A DNA stretch of 64,000 bases from Bacteroidia bacterium (GTDB taxonomy: Bacteria; Bacteroidota; Bacteroidia; JADZBD01): the NCBI GenBank assembly GCA_020852255.1, contig JADZBD010000002.1, positions 209,307-273,306 on the forward strand, written 5' to 3'. Shown piece by piece: positions 35,701 to 43,339 of the stretch (positions are counted from its first letter, which is position 1; each line of letters starts with the position of its first letter). A model generated the notes under the pieces. It ran no database searches. It was given only the letters and a program-made list of their open reading frames with translations, and was not told the origin of the DNA. The position numbers and the translations under genes are program-made.

Positions 35701-35804
35701 ACAGTGCTTACATTGGACCCGGAAACTTCATTGATAATGACCTGCGCCCGAGTCGTATAACTCCATATGATGGCAAATAACAAAAAAGGTAGTCGGAACC
35801 GCAT
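32742..35804 (-). CDS. CotH-kinase-domain surface protein with lamin-tail domain and T9SS type A sorting domain
   Basis: A 1020-residue exported protein. Order: signal peptide (1-20), lamin-tail domain (about 21-130, VIINEVSGSN..DWIELYN), a sugar-binding-like region, a chitobiase/FN3-like domain (about 360-430, RYTTDGSIPKASSPIF), CotH kinase domain (about 440-830, with NVLKIHGNWSKGFPQRSFRV, VVFLNGDYFGVFEIRERQDEYY and the metal-binding YILWDTDGGLGL), an InlB-B-like repeat (about 850-935), and a C-terminal T9SS type A domain (VYPNPSDHEFNV..GLYFIRM). CotH proteins are atypical secreted kinases in spore coats; the target here is unknown. Confidence 0.88.
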   Translation of the reverse strand: MRFRLPFLLFAIIWSYTTRAQVIINEVSGSNVSTVADEDGDFEDWIELYNSSSQPVDLGNYSLTLYDGKNSTWVFPSIIIKPYQHMLIFASEKNRRTVLNHWEVPVYYNFPWKYWVGTSEPDTNWRKPSFNDASWLTGAGGIGYGDGDDTTVIGNTFSLYMRMTFNISDTSKISAGLCLMDFDDGFVTYLNGVELGRYNVGIQGVPPYHTDLAYEEHEATLYQTGQYSAGFILSKELMRTAIRPGLNVFGVQVHNTDFFSSDLTAIVNFLTGKSDTTIEYFPIPASSNLHTSFSLPSTGFTLTLYDANGNISDMKLVEEMHPDNSRGRKTDASPDWVLFAIPTPGDTNATSAWYTGYAGVPEFTLAPGFYQGSQSVFATGGTNGVIRYTTDGSIPKASSPIFSVPLSVDSTRVIRARLFSSNSQILPGKTITNTYFINENITLPVVSLSANPQDIWDWNTGIYVMGPNADTTFPFYGANFWQGWEKPGHAEYFDKTGNHGFELDNVLKIHGNWSKGFPQRSFRVVANDDYGQTRIPFNLFPEKQLKELKAFNLRNAGIDWNTTHMRDGLMQRAVRNTYNDIMDHTSCVVFLNGDYFGVFEIRERQDEYYIEENHGVDKDEMDLLRFHGDIMTGDNKQFLSMVEWFRLNDLTLSSNYDSARHLLDIQNITDYFTAEIYYSNPDWLGNNIKFWRKTNPPSPWRYILWDTDGGLGLFSLVTDNLLPYVTNSDTNSMYYPNPHSTIMESLLRNTEYRNYFVNRYADLMNTTFHPLNLGSLAQKIYDNMAPEMPRHFSLWGIPNSNPFGMGPCLDSSDWAFEFSLLMDFINDRPQYARYWVQQEWNLPNQVRVTLDVDPAGAGNILMNTIYPDSFPWAGIYFNGVPVSMTAAAFPGYKFSHWTSDVQLSSPVYTNAIRLNVPSNESFTAHYLPINVDMQVYPNPSDHEFNVLITVPEDAQVEVVVYDILGRRAGDILSNDHITPAGEYRLSFFPSQWGLSAGLYFIRMTNGEHTETIRIIYTDKN

Positions 35805-35845
35805 GGGACTTTGTTAAAGTAAATTTAACAAAAATCCCGGCATAA

Positions 35846-37369
35846 TTATCTCGTAATCACCAATTTTTGAACCCATTGAGTGTTTATTCTCAAGTAATAA
35901 ACCCCGGCGGGGAGTGCAGCCAGATCAAGTGAGGCCTCCCGCTGTTGAATGTCCGTTAGCCGGTAAACAGTTTGACCGCTGATGGAGCTTATCTCTACAG
36001 ATTGAATGAGCTCTTCTGCAGATCGGATCGTAAGCTGCCCGGCAGAAGGATTGGGAGCGAGCAGAAATTTTTGTTCAACGTCCTCATCCTGCATACCCAG
36101 GAAACAACCATAGGCCGCCAGCGAAGTGATGAGGGAATTGCGCCGGTTAGTGATAAAGGACTTGAGTCCCGGAAAATTTCCTCCACCTGGGCCGACAATA
36201 TTAAGGTTCATAATCTGATTATCTTCAAAATTCTGATTGGAGTATAATTTATTCGGATCCGCATACACATCCGTCCTGATGCGGTTCGCCAGGCTGTCGA
36301 TTTTCGGATCCAGATTTGAATTACTGAATTTATCCGGCTGGATAAAATCACATATCTCATACATCAGTTGTTGAAGACTGGCCGGATCCTGCAGGAGCCG
36401 GTTGCAGACCGGACGGTTACTGGGACTGCTGAGGTATAACGGACTGAGGTTCTCCAGCTGTGAGATGGTCATCATTTGTGCAAAAACACCAAATGCTTCA
36501 TTCATATCATACAGGATGAATTGCCAGCGGTAATCCAGGGAATCATGGTAGATAAAATAGTTATGTCCGCTGCCGATGTATGAATCCAGATTGGCAAAAA
36601 CGTTGCAAGCCGCCCACGAACGGAAAAAGAGTGCCGTATTGAAATGATTATCCAGGGAATCTCTCAGGTCAGTAAGTGTTGTGTTATTGATTTTATCAAT
36701 GAGCTGCACCAGATCGGTCCAGTCGTTCTGTGTCTCATTGGTTTTTAGTTCATATTTTGAATAGTACGAAGAAGGGCTATTGTTGATCCATTTCAGGTCT
36801 CCGCTGGGATCACCCTTGAAAAGGTTACCTTTTTTATCATCGAACCAACCGTCCACAAAATCCTTATTCACCTCCTCTGTCAGCGTAAAGAAACCCCAAA
36901 GGGTGTTATTGTAATAGACTTTGGCATACGTTACACGAGGGGCAGGAATTCCGTTTTTCACGCACAGGTCAGACATGATCTTCTCCCTCATATAGGTAGG
37001 ATCCTTGAAGCCATTTCCGAGGTTGAATTTATTAATGTCGTCCAGATCCTGGGCGCTGATGATATAGTCCAGATCCACTTTCATTGATTTCTTCACGCTG
37101 GGATTGTTGTATGAAGAATTTCCTTTGAATTTGAGTCCGATGGAATCAAAGGCTACGCCGTCGAAGACCATATTGCAAACGTAATAGGTGTCGTTCACAT
37201 AGGATGCCGTAAGAGAGTCGTAAAAGGCCGGATGATAGAAATTAAAACGGATCTCATGGATAAAATCAGATCCAAAGAGCGTATCCCCATCATTATTATA
37301 CTGCTGCGCGCGGATACCGGTTCCCGCCGCGAACAGGAGAAGAACGAGAAAAAGAAAACGTGATTTCAT
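35846..37369 (-). CDS. Second CotH-kinase-domain protein with T9SS type A sorting domain
   Basis: A 507-residue exported protein: signal peptide (1-21, MKSRFLFLVLLLFAAGTGIRA), CotH domain (about 25-400, with GLKFKGNSSYNNPSVKKSMKVD, KVYYNNTLWGFFTLTEEVNKDF and the metal-binding block FILYDMNEAFGVF), and a T9SS type A domain at the end (LAPNPSAGQLTIRS..GVYYLRINTQWVQKLVI). ATG at 37369 is chosen over 37411 because it begins a clean signal peptide. It precedes the larger CotH gene by 41 nt, so two different exported kinases appear to share one locus. Confidence 0.87.
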   Translation of the reverse strand: MKSRFLFLVLLLFAAGTGIRAQQYNNDGDTLFGSDFIHEIRFNFYHPAFYDSLTASYVNDTYYVCNMVFDGVAFDSIGLKFKGNSSYNNPSVKKSMKVDLDYIISAQDLDDINKFNLGNGFKDPTYMREKIMSDLCVKNGIPAPRVTYAKVYYNNTLWGFFTLTEEVNKDFVDGWFDDKKGNLFKGDPSGDLKWINNSPSSYYSKYELKTNETQNDWTDLVQLIDKINNTTLTDLRDSLDNHFNTALFFRSWAACNVFANLDSYIGSGHNYFIYHDSLDYRWQFILYDMNEAFGVFAQMMTISQLENLSPLYLSSPSNRPVCNRLLQDPASLQQLMYEICDFIQPDKFSNSNLDPKIDSLANRIRTDVYADPNKLYSNQNFEDNQIMNLNIVGPGGGNFPGLKSFITNRRNSLITSLAAYGCFLGMQDEDVEQKFLLAPNPSAGQLTIRSAEELIQSVEISSISGQTVYRLTDIQQREASLDLAALPAGVYYLRINTQWVQKLVITR

Positions 37370-37394
37370 GTTTGCTGGTTTAGACCTGTGGCGT

Positions 37395-37634
37395 TCACAT
37401 TTGTTTAACATAAGATACTAATTCTTTTTGCACCGGATTTCCCTGCGTATGATTTTCCTCCCGGTTGGCCTCCACTTCCAGGAGTCGTTGCCGGATTTCG
37501 CGTATCACTTCCACCTGAGACCGGTGACGAAATTGCTCATCAGCAGGCTTATCAGCCAGAATACAAATCATTATCTGTATTATCATGGTTTTAGCATTTA
37601 GTACAAAACTCAGCAACCGGATATAACCTTTCAA
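37395..37634 (-). CDS. Possible small protein upstream of the CotH genes
   Basis: An open frame of 79 codons; the best start is ATG at 37586, giving 63 residues (MIIQIMICILADKPADEQF..). The N-terminus is hydrophobic and the rest charged and helical (VEVIREIRQRLLEVEANREEN). I recognise no family. Its codon choice resembles neighbouring genes and it ends 26 nt before the CotH start, so it could be a real small gene leading the locus. Without homologues it remains uncertain. Confidence 0.4.
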   Translation of the reverse strand: MKGYIRLLSFVLNAKTMIIQIMICILADKPADEQFRHRSQVEVIREIRQRLLEVEANREENHTQGNPVQKELVSYVKQM

Positions 37635-37661
37635 TATAAAAAAAGGGTATCTTTATGTGGC

Positions 37662-37680
37662 ATTCAACATATTATTGAAT
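37662..37680. repeat. AT-rich inverted repeat upstream of the helical-repeat gene
   Basis: ATTCAA and TTGAAT arms around CATATTA, in a very AT-rich 95-bp gap (37635-37729) that separates the divergent small protein and the 493-residue protein. It may be part of a promoter; no exact TAnnTTTG is present. Confidence 0.25.
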
Positions 37681-37729
37681 ATATTATACTGATTTTCCGT
37701 CATTTATCTTATTTTAATATTAGTCTTCA

Positions 37730-39211
37730 ATGCATTCAGAAAGTACATTATGGCAACTGATCCGAAGTTTGAGCAAACCGGAGAAATCCTACTTCAGGAA
37801 ACACCGCCTTCGTGGTTCGGAATCCTACCGAAATCTCTTTAACGCCATGGCTGCGAGCGAGACGCATAAAGAGAAGGCCATTATGAAAAACAGCGGTTAC
37901 AATGAAACCTCTCTTTTCTCTGCCGGGAAACATTATCTGCTGCATTCCATACTTGATTCGTTACTGGCTCAGGATGCCGGGAAAGGAGGACGCAGTGCCA
38001 GGCGTGATCTTGAACGGGCAACAGTACTTTTTGAACGTTCACTCTTCCACGCATGCATTAAGCTGCAGCTGCGGGCAAAAAAAGCCGCGTTGAAACGGGA
38101 GGACCATCTTCTCGGGCTGGAGTGCCTGAATCTGGAGCAGCTGGCCTGGCAGTTCATCCGGCCAGACCTCCGCCGGGATCTGGAAGAAATCCTTGATGAA
38201 AAAACAAAACTGCTGGAAAACATCCGGTTCACCGAGCATGCCCGTCAGCTGAACGCGCGTATGCTGGTACTCTTCCAAACCATTGGGGTGGGAAGAACAG
38301 CGGAACAGGAAGAGCGCTATCATTCCCTGTTTTTAGAAGCTACGCACATTCTCGAACATCCGGCACCTAACGGCACTATTACCGGAGGCGTATACCTTCT
38401 CAACTGCCTCGTTTATTACCACAATGTAAAAGGAGACCTGGAATCATCCCGTAACAATCTCCGGGCACTGGTGGATCTTATTGACGCACATCCGGGTGTA
38501 CTCCCTTCCAGTTTCACGTTCTACGTTTCCTCGCTGAACAACCTGATCCTTGTTCATCTATACCTGCGGGAGTTTGAATCTGCGGAGCGACTGATCCGTA
38601 AGCTCAATGCGTTGCAATCCGATTCCATCAAGGACAAGAATGCGCTCTTCATATGCCGCTTCAATACAGGATTTGAACTTTTTGAAAAGATGGGAGAACA
38701 AGAGAGAGCGTATGAACTTTCAGAGGCCCTGAAAGAAGAATACCCTTCCTTCGCGAAAAGGCTTAGTCCGGTTTACACCGGACATTTGCTTTATTATGCA
38801 TTTCGGGCCTGCTTTCAGACCGGACGTTTTCGCCAGGCGCAGTTGTGGCTCAACGAGATCCTACACCATACGATCGAAGCCAAGCCGGAGGTAATGGCCG
38901 TTGCGCGCATCTCCGAACTCCTGCTTGCTTACGAGCGGGGCAACTTTGAGAGCCTCGAATCGATGGTACGGCGGGCCGGAAGGCACTTCAAACGCACTGA
39001 AGGAATGCTGAAGTTTGAGCAAAAAATGCTGAATTTCTTCCGTGAACATTCCCATCATGAGGCTTCCGTTCATTCCTGGTCTGCTTTACTTGCTGAAATG
39101 GAAACACTAAGCCGTGATCCTCTTGAACAAAAAGTATTTATGTATTTTGATGTTCCGGGCTGGATCCGGAAGAAACTGAAGCCGGCTTCAGCGGGTTCAG
39201 GCCGCGGATAA
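37730..39211 (+). CDS. Helical-repeat (TPR-like) protein of unknown function
   Basis: A 493-residue soluble, almost entirely helical protein, starting MHSESTLWQLIRSLSKPEKSYFRKH. Its opening resembles a Bacteroidota family with LWxLIxSLSKSEKRYFK N-termini that is usually annotated only as hypothetical or TPR. Helical hairpins in the middle and C-terminal parts (NNLILVHLYLREFESAERLIRKL, FRACFQTGRFRQAQLWLNEIL) fit TPR-like solenoids. No signal peptide or enzymatic motif. It overlaps the convergent next gene by 74 nt. Confidence 0.7.
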   Translation: MHSESTLWQLIRSLSKPEKSYFRKHRLRGSESYRNLFNAMAASETHKEKAIMKNSGYNETSLFSAGKHYLLHSILDSLLAQDAGKGGRSARRDLERATVLFERSLFHACIKLQLRAKKAALKREDHLLGLECLNLEQLAWQFIRPDLRRDLEEILDEKTKLLENIRFTEHARQLNARMLVLFQTIGVGRTAEQEERYHSLFLEATHILEHPAPNGTITGGVYLLNCLVYYHNVKGDLESSRNNLRALVDLIDAHPGVLPSSFTFYVSSLNNLILVHLYLREFESAERLIRKLNALQSDSIKDKNALFICRFNTGFELFEKMGEQERAYELSEALKEEYPSFAKRLSPVYTGHLLYYAFRACFQTGRFRQAQLWLNEILHHTIEAKPEVMAVARISELLLAYERGNFESLESMVRRAGRHFKRTEGMLKFEQKMLNFFREHSHHEASVHSWSALLAEMETLSRDPLEQKVFMYFDVPGWIRKKLKPASAGSGRG

Positions 39212-39692
39212 ATACCACTTCGATCTCGAACTGCATCAACTGATCGCGGAATGCTCTCTTCAATACGGGCCCGTCATAGTCCAGCAAACAAATCGCATTG
39301 ATCCTGCGCTTTTTCATTTCCTGAACAACAATAAGCGGAGGCAGGCTCACTTTCTCCCGAAAGATGATGTGAAAAGGACGGGATTCCCTAACCCGGTAAC
39401 GGGAAATCATCGGAATGGCTCGCACTTCCCCGCTGAAAAGATCCCGTTCCGTGCAGCGGGAGTATTCCGTGAGAAAAGTTAACCGCATGTCCCAGGGATC
39501 AAAGGAACTCACCTGGGGATATATTTTCATTCGTGTGTTCACCGGCTGGTGCACCTTCACCACCGTTAGATCCCGCCGGTAACTCACCTCCTGTCTTACA
39601 AAAAAGCGTGCATGCTCCAGGTAGTGCCTGTAATCCCGGATAAATGTATCCCTGATCCTCGCCGAACATCTCGGTATCCTCTCTTCTTCCAT
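39138..39692 (-). CDS. Hypothetical protein, 74-nt convergent overlap
   Basis: A 184-residue, very basic protein of unknown family. The middle has alternating strands (RRDLTVVKVHQPVNTRMKIYPQ, RPFHIIFREKVSLPPLIVVQEMKK) and a possible Rossmann-like segment (INAICLLDYDGPVLKRAFRDQLMQFEIEVVFI). It shares 74 nt with the 3' end of the preceding plus-strand gene, so one of the two C-termini may have recently been extended. Read as real because it is long, with gene-like codon use and no better overlapping alternative. Confidence 0.5.
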   Translation of the reverse strand: MEEERIPRCSARIRDTFIRDYRHYLEHARFFVRQEVSYRRDLTVVKVHQPVNTRMKIYPQVSSFDPWDMRLTFLTEYSRCTERDLFSGEVRAIPMISRYRVRESRPFHIIFREKVSLPPLIVVQEMKKRRINAICLLDYDGPVLKRAFRDQLMQFEIEVVFIRGLNPLKPASVSSGSSPEHQNT

Positions 39693-39741
39693 CTCAATGA
39701 AAAATATTCACGAATTTCGTCCTGACAAGCCGGTGGCTGTA

Positions 39742-39756
39742 TTTACAATTTGTAAA
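39742..39756. promoter_or_regulatory. Inverted repeat immediately before the SRAP start codon
   Basis: TTTACAA-T-TTGTAAA, perfect 7-bp arms, ending 1 nt before the ATG at 39758. Its right arm covers the translation-initiation region, so it could be an operator or a structure that affects initiation. Confidence 0.35.
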
Positions 39757-39757
39757 A

Positions 39758-40486
39758 ATGTGCTACACTGTTAAACAACTGCAGGACCGCGTGGAGCGTA
39801 AGGCGCTGAGGGACCGACTGATGAATCACGGATCCCAAACCGCTATCAGCTTTCACGCCGTGAATGCCTTCGTTCATCCCGGTCTCCGCGTTATTACCGG
39901 AGAAGACGGCGGTACCCTGCGCACCATGCAATGGGGGCTTATCCCTTCATGGTGCCGTGATCGCAGGCAGGCAACAGAGATCAGCGACATGACACCGAAT
40001 GCCCGCTCCGAAACGATATTTGATAAACCCTCCTTCCGGTCTGTCTCCTCTCGCAGGTGTATCCTTCCCGTGGATGGATTTTATGAATGGCGGGATTACC
40101 AAGGGAAAAAATATCCCTATTATATTTTTCCCGCGCAGGGAGAAACATTCAGTCTTGGCTGTATTTGGGATTCATGGGTGGATAAAGAAACCGGAGAGAT
40201 ACGCGATACCTTTTCCATCGTTACAACCGCCGCTAACCCGGTTATGAATCAGATCCACAACAGCAAGAAAAGAATGCCACTGATTCTGCCGGAAGCAAGT
40301 GAGAAAGAATGGCTGGATACGCTAACCGGTAAGGAAGATCTGCAGAACATGATGAAACCATGCCCTCACCACATGCTTCAGTTCCATTCCGTTTCAAGGC
40401 GCATCACCAGCCGAACGGAAAATCCCAATGTACCGGAGGTGAGTGAACCGTTTATTTATCCTGAATTACCGGCAGTGACCGTGTAA
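39758..40486 (+). CDS. SRAP-family abasic-site processing protein (YedK/HMCES)
   Basis: A 242-residue protein of the SOS-response-associated peptidase family. It binds abasic sites in single-stranded DNA through Cys2, forming a covalent crosslink. Visible signatures: MCYTVKQ (Cys2), WGLIPSWC, NARSETIFDKPSFR, RCILPVDGFYEW, and the active-site His block MNQIHNSKKRMPLIL. Expected cytoplasmic, DNA repair. Neighbours (cytidine deaminase downstream) do not suggest an operon partner. A perfect inverted repeat abuts its start. Confidence 0.93.
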   Translation: MCYTVKQLQDRVERKALRDRLMNHGSQTAISFHAVNAFVHPGLRVITGEDGGTLRTMQWGLIPSWCRDRRQATEISDMTPNARSETIFDKPSFRSVSSRRCILPVDGFYEWRDYQGKKYPYYIFPAQGETFSLGCIWDSWVDKETGEIRDTFSIVTTAANPVMNQIHNSKKRMPLILPEASEKEWLDTLTGKEDLQNMMKPCPHHMLQFHSVSRRITSRTENPNVPEVSEPFIYPELPAVTV

Positions 40487-40505
40487 CAGAGTGCTCTTTC
40501 CTGAT

Positions 40506-40513
40506 TACCTTTG
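40506..40513 (+). promoter_or_regulatory. -7 promoter element TACCTTTG for cdd (leaderless arrangement)
   Basis: Exact TAnnTTTG ending 4 nt before the cdd ATG at 40518. With the usual spacing the transcript would begin at or 1 nt before the start codon. Confidence 0.55.
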
Positions 40514-40517
40514 TTGC

Positions 40518-40997
40518 ATGAAACCGGTGGAACTCCGCATTAACTTAAAGGAATACGATTCTCCCCTGGAACTGCCGGAGGCGGAGCGGGAACTCATCGC
40601 CGCCGCTGCAGCAGCCGGAACAAAAGCCTACGCGCCCTTTTCCGGCTTTGAAGTAGGCGCCGCGCTCCGGCTTGATGATGGAAGCATTCACACCGGCAGC
40701 AATCAGGAAAGCGAAGCATTTCCCAGCGGACTTTGCGCCGAACGTACCTTACTTTTTCATGTGCTTTCAAATTTTCCCGATCGAAAAATCACTGCGATGG
40801 CCATCGTGTGCCGCTCTGAAAAAGACCGGATAAGAACACCACAAACTCCTTGCGGCGCCTGCCGGCAAATCCTTCTGGAAGCGGAAACACGCAGCGGCAG
40901 TCCACTGCCATTGATTCTTCGCGGAGAAGAAGGTCCCGTCTGGATTCTGGCAAGTGCCTCATTATTAATGCCCTGGCCATTTCGCCTGGAACATTAA
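40518..40997 (+). CDS. cdd: Cytidine deaminase
   Basis: Deaminates cytidine and deoxycytidine to uridine forms in pyrimidine salvage. A 159-residue zinc enzyme of the homotetrameric type: YAPFSGFEVGAAL (about 38-50), catalytic CAERTLLFH (zinc Cys plus Glu) and PCGACRQILLE (two zinc Cys). ATG at 40518 (MKPVELRIN) is chosen over an upstream in-frame start at 40491 because the -7 box lies between them. Confidence 0.92.
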   Translation: MKPVELRINLKEYDSPLELPEAERELIAAAAAAGTKAYAPFSGFEVGAALRLDDGSIHTGSNQESEAFPSGLCAERTLLFHVLSNFPDRKITAMAIVCRSEKDRIRTPQTPCGACRQILLEAETRSGSPLPLILRGEEGPVWILASASLLMPWPFRLEH

Positions 40998-41023
40998 CAG
41001 GGATAGCTTACAGGGATATTTCT

Positions 41024-41031
41024 TAATTTTG
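41024..41031 (+). promoter_or_regulatory. -7 promoter element TAATTTTG for pdhA
   Basis: Exact TAnnTTTG, 22 nt before the ATG at 41054. Predicted leader of about 19 nt. Confidence 0.5.
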
Positions 41032-41053
41032 ATTCCTTTAAAAGACCCTTGCT

Positions 41054-42076
41054 ATGGGAAAAGTGGCTGAGAAAAAAGCTTCTTCAACATCCGGCTTCCC
41101 TAAGGAAACCTATTTATGGTGGTATGAGAATATGCTGCTCATGCGGCGCTTCGAGGAGAAGGCCGGACAGCTGTACATTCAGCAGAAGATCCGCGGATTC
41201 TGTCATCTTTACATCGGTCAGGAAGCCGTGGCTGCCGGTTCTGAAACTGCCATCCGGAAATCCGATAAGATTATAACTGCATACCGCGACCATGGCCTTC
41301 CCATCACACGAGGAATGAACCCCGATCTGCTCATGGCTGAATTATTCGCAAAGTCCACCGGCTGTTCAAAAGGCAAGGGTGGATCCATGCACATCTTTGA
41401 CAAAGCGAATAACTTCTACGGCGGTCATGGGATTGTAGGAGGACAAATTCCCCTGGGAGCAGGAATTGCCTTTGCAGATAAATACAACGGAAAAGATGAC
41501 ATTACTCTTTGTCTGATGGGCGACGGTGCGGTAAGGCAAGGTGCCCTGCATGAAGCCTTCAATATGGCCATGCTTTGGAAACTTCCGGTGATCTTCATGA
41601 TCGAAAATAATAATTACGCCATGGGAACATCCGTGGAAAGAACCTCTAACGTTCATGATCTGTTTAAGCTCGGCCTCGCCTATGCTATGCCTTCTTTCCA
41701 GGTAGACGGGATGAGTTGTGAATCAGTGCATAGTGCCGTGAAGGAGGCTGCGGACAGGGCACGGAAGGGAGAAGGTCCTACCCTGCTGGAAATTAAAACC
41801 TATCGTTACCGTGGACATTCCATGAGCGATCCGCAAACATACAGGAGCAAAGACGAAGTAGAAGAATACAAAAAAGTGGATCCGATCGAATTGGTACTGA
41901 ACACGCTGAAGAAAAATAAATGGATAAACGACAGTGAGGTGGAAGCGATGGAAGAAAAAGTGAAGACCATCGTGGAGCGGAGTGTACGGTTTGCAGAAAA
42001 TTCTCCCTTCCCTGAACCGGAGGAGCTGTACAAAGATGTATATACTCAAGTCGATTACCCTTTCATTAAAGATTAA
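41054..42076 (+). CDS. pdhA: Pyruvate dehydrogenase E1 component, alpha subunit
   Basis: Thiamine-diphosphate subunit that decarboxylates pyruvate. The 340-residue chain has FCHLYIGQEAVAAG, the TPP motif GDGAVRQGALHEAFNMAMLW ending ..IENNNYAMG, and the phosphorylation-loop-like region TYRYRGHSMSDPQTYR. It is co-directional with the E2 gene 10 nt downstream, but the E1 beta subunit that completes the active site is not between or near them. Confidence 0.95.
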   Translation: MGKVAEKKASSTSGFPKETYLWWYENMLLMRRFEEKAGQLYIQQKIRGFCHLYIGQEAVAAGSETAIRKSDKIITAYRDHGLPITRGMNPDLLMAELFAKSTGCSKGKGGSMHIFDKANNFYGGHGIVGGQIPLGAGIAFADKYNGKDDITLCLMGDGAVRQGALHEAFNMAMLWKLPVIFMIENNNYAMGTSVERTSNVHDLFKLGLAYAMPSFQVDGMSCESVHSAVKEAADRARKGEGPTLLEIKTYRYRGHSMSDPQTYRSKDEVEEYKKVDPIELVLNTLKKNKWINDSEVEAMEEKVKTIVERSVRFAENSPFPEPEELYKDVYTQVDYPFIKD

Positions 42077-42086
42077 CCCTGACCCT

Positions 42087-43328
42087 ATGGCCGAAATTGT
42101 TCGCATGCCCAAGCTTTCAGATACCATGACCGAGGGCACCGTTGCCCGATGGATCAAAAAGGTGGGTGATAAAGTAAAGTCAGGTGAGATTCTTGCCGAG
42201 ATCGATAGTGATAAGGCCACGATGGAATTCGAATCATTTTACGACGGCGTATTGTTGCATATTGGTGTGGAAGAAAAAAAAGGTGCCCCCGTGGATGCCA
42301 TATTGGCGATCATCGGAAAGGAGGGGGAGGATATTTCTGATATTCTGAAAGCGGAAAATAAAACCGTTCCGCCCAGGGAAGAACACAAGAAAGTTCAGAA
42401 AAAAGAAGAACCTGTCTCTGTACCTCCCGTTTCAGCCACTCCTTCCACCTCAACTCCGGTTCCCACCCACTCTCCCACCCGGCTCAAGGCTTCTCCTTTG
42501 GCAAAAAAGCTTGCCAAGGAAAAAGGACTGATCCTGAACAAACTCAAAGGCACCGGCGATGGAGGCCGTATCACCCGGCGGGATATTGAATTGTTCCATC
42601 ATCAGGGCGGTAGTCTCCGAACGGTAACAGGAACTGAAAGTTACACGGAGGAAAGTGTGTCACAGATGCGAAAAACGATCGCGCGACGCCTTGCCGAAAG
42701 CAAATTTTCCTCTCCGCATTTTTATCTTACCATGGAGATCAGCATGGACAACACGGTGGAAGCTCGTGAACTCATCAATGATGCAGCAGGCGTTAAAGTT
42801 TCCTATAATGATTTTGTAGTGAAAGCCGCCGCTGCCGCTCTGCGGCGTCATCCCAAGGTAAACGCCTCCTGGAAAGGTGACGTAATCAGGTACTACAATC
42901 ATATTCACATAGGTGTAGCCGTTGCAGTAGATGAAGGCCTGCTTGTTCCGGTAATCCGTTTCGCAGATGCGAAGCCGCTGACACAGATCGGTGCGGAAGT
43001 GAAAGAGTTTTCAAAACGTGCAAAAGATAAAAAACTGGAACCGAAAGACTGGGAAGGAAACACTTTCACCGTCTCCAATCTTGGTATGTATGGCATTGAT
43101 GAATTCACAGCAATCATTAATCCGCCCGACGCTTGTATCCTCGCTGTGGGCGGTATCAGTCAGCGGCCTGTTGTGAAAAATGGTCAGATTGTTCCCGGTT
43201 ATGTTATGAAAGTGACCTTGTCCTGCGATCACCGAGTGGTTGACGGTGCAACAGGTGCCGCTTTCCTGCAAACATTCCGCGATTTGCTGGAAAACCCTGT
43301 GCTGCTCTTAGGAATGAATGAGATCTAA
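42087..43328 (+). CDS. pdhC: Dihydrolipoamide acetyltransferase (E2) of pyruvate dehydrogenase
   Basis: A 413-residue E2. One lipoyl domain (about 1-80, with lipoylation Lys in DSDKATME), a Pro/Thr/Ser linker, a peripheral-subunit-binding domain (about 130-165, ASPLAKKLAKEKGL..GTGDGGRITRRDIE) and the acyltransferase core (about 190-413) with catalytic SCDHRVVDGATGA. ATG at 42087 (MAEIVRMPKLSDTM) is the only start that gives a complete lipoyl domain without extra residues. Works with pdhA; E3 is not in the window. Confidence 0.94.
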   Translation: MAEIVRMPKLSDTMTEGTVARWIKKVGDKVKSGEILAEIDSDKATMEFESFYDGVLLHIGVEEKKGAPVDAILAIIGKEGEDISDILKAENKTVPPREEHKKVQKKEEPVSVPPVSATPSTSTPVPTHSPTRLKASPLAKKLAKEKGLILNKLKGTGDGGRITRRDIELFHHQGGSLRTVTGTESYTEESVSQMRKTIARRLAESKFSSPHFYLTMEISMDNTVEARELINDAAGVKVSYNDFVVKAAAAALRRHPKVNASWKGDVIRYYNHIHIGVAVAVDEGLLVPVIRFADAKPLTQIGAEVKEFSKRAKDKKLEPKDWEGNTFTVSNLGMYGIDEFTAIINPPDACILAVGGISQRPVVKNGQIVPGYVMKVTLSCDHRVVDGATGAAFLQTFRDLLENPVLLLGMNEI

Positions 43329-43339
43329 CACCGATTCAC

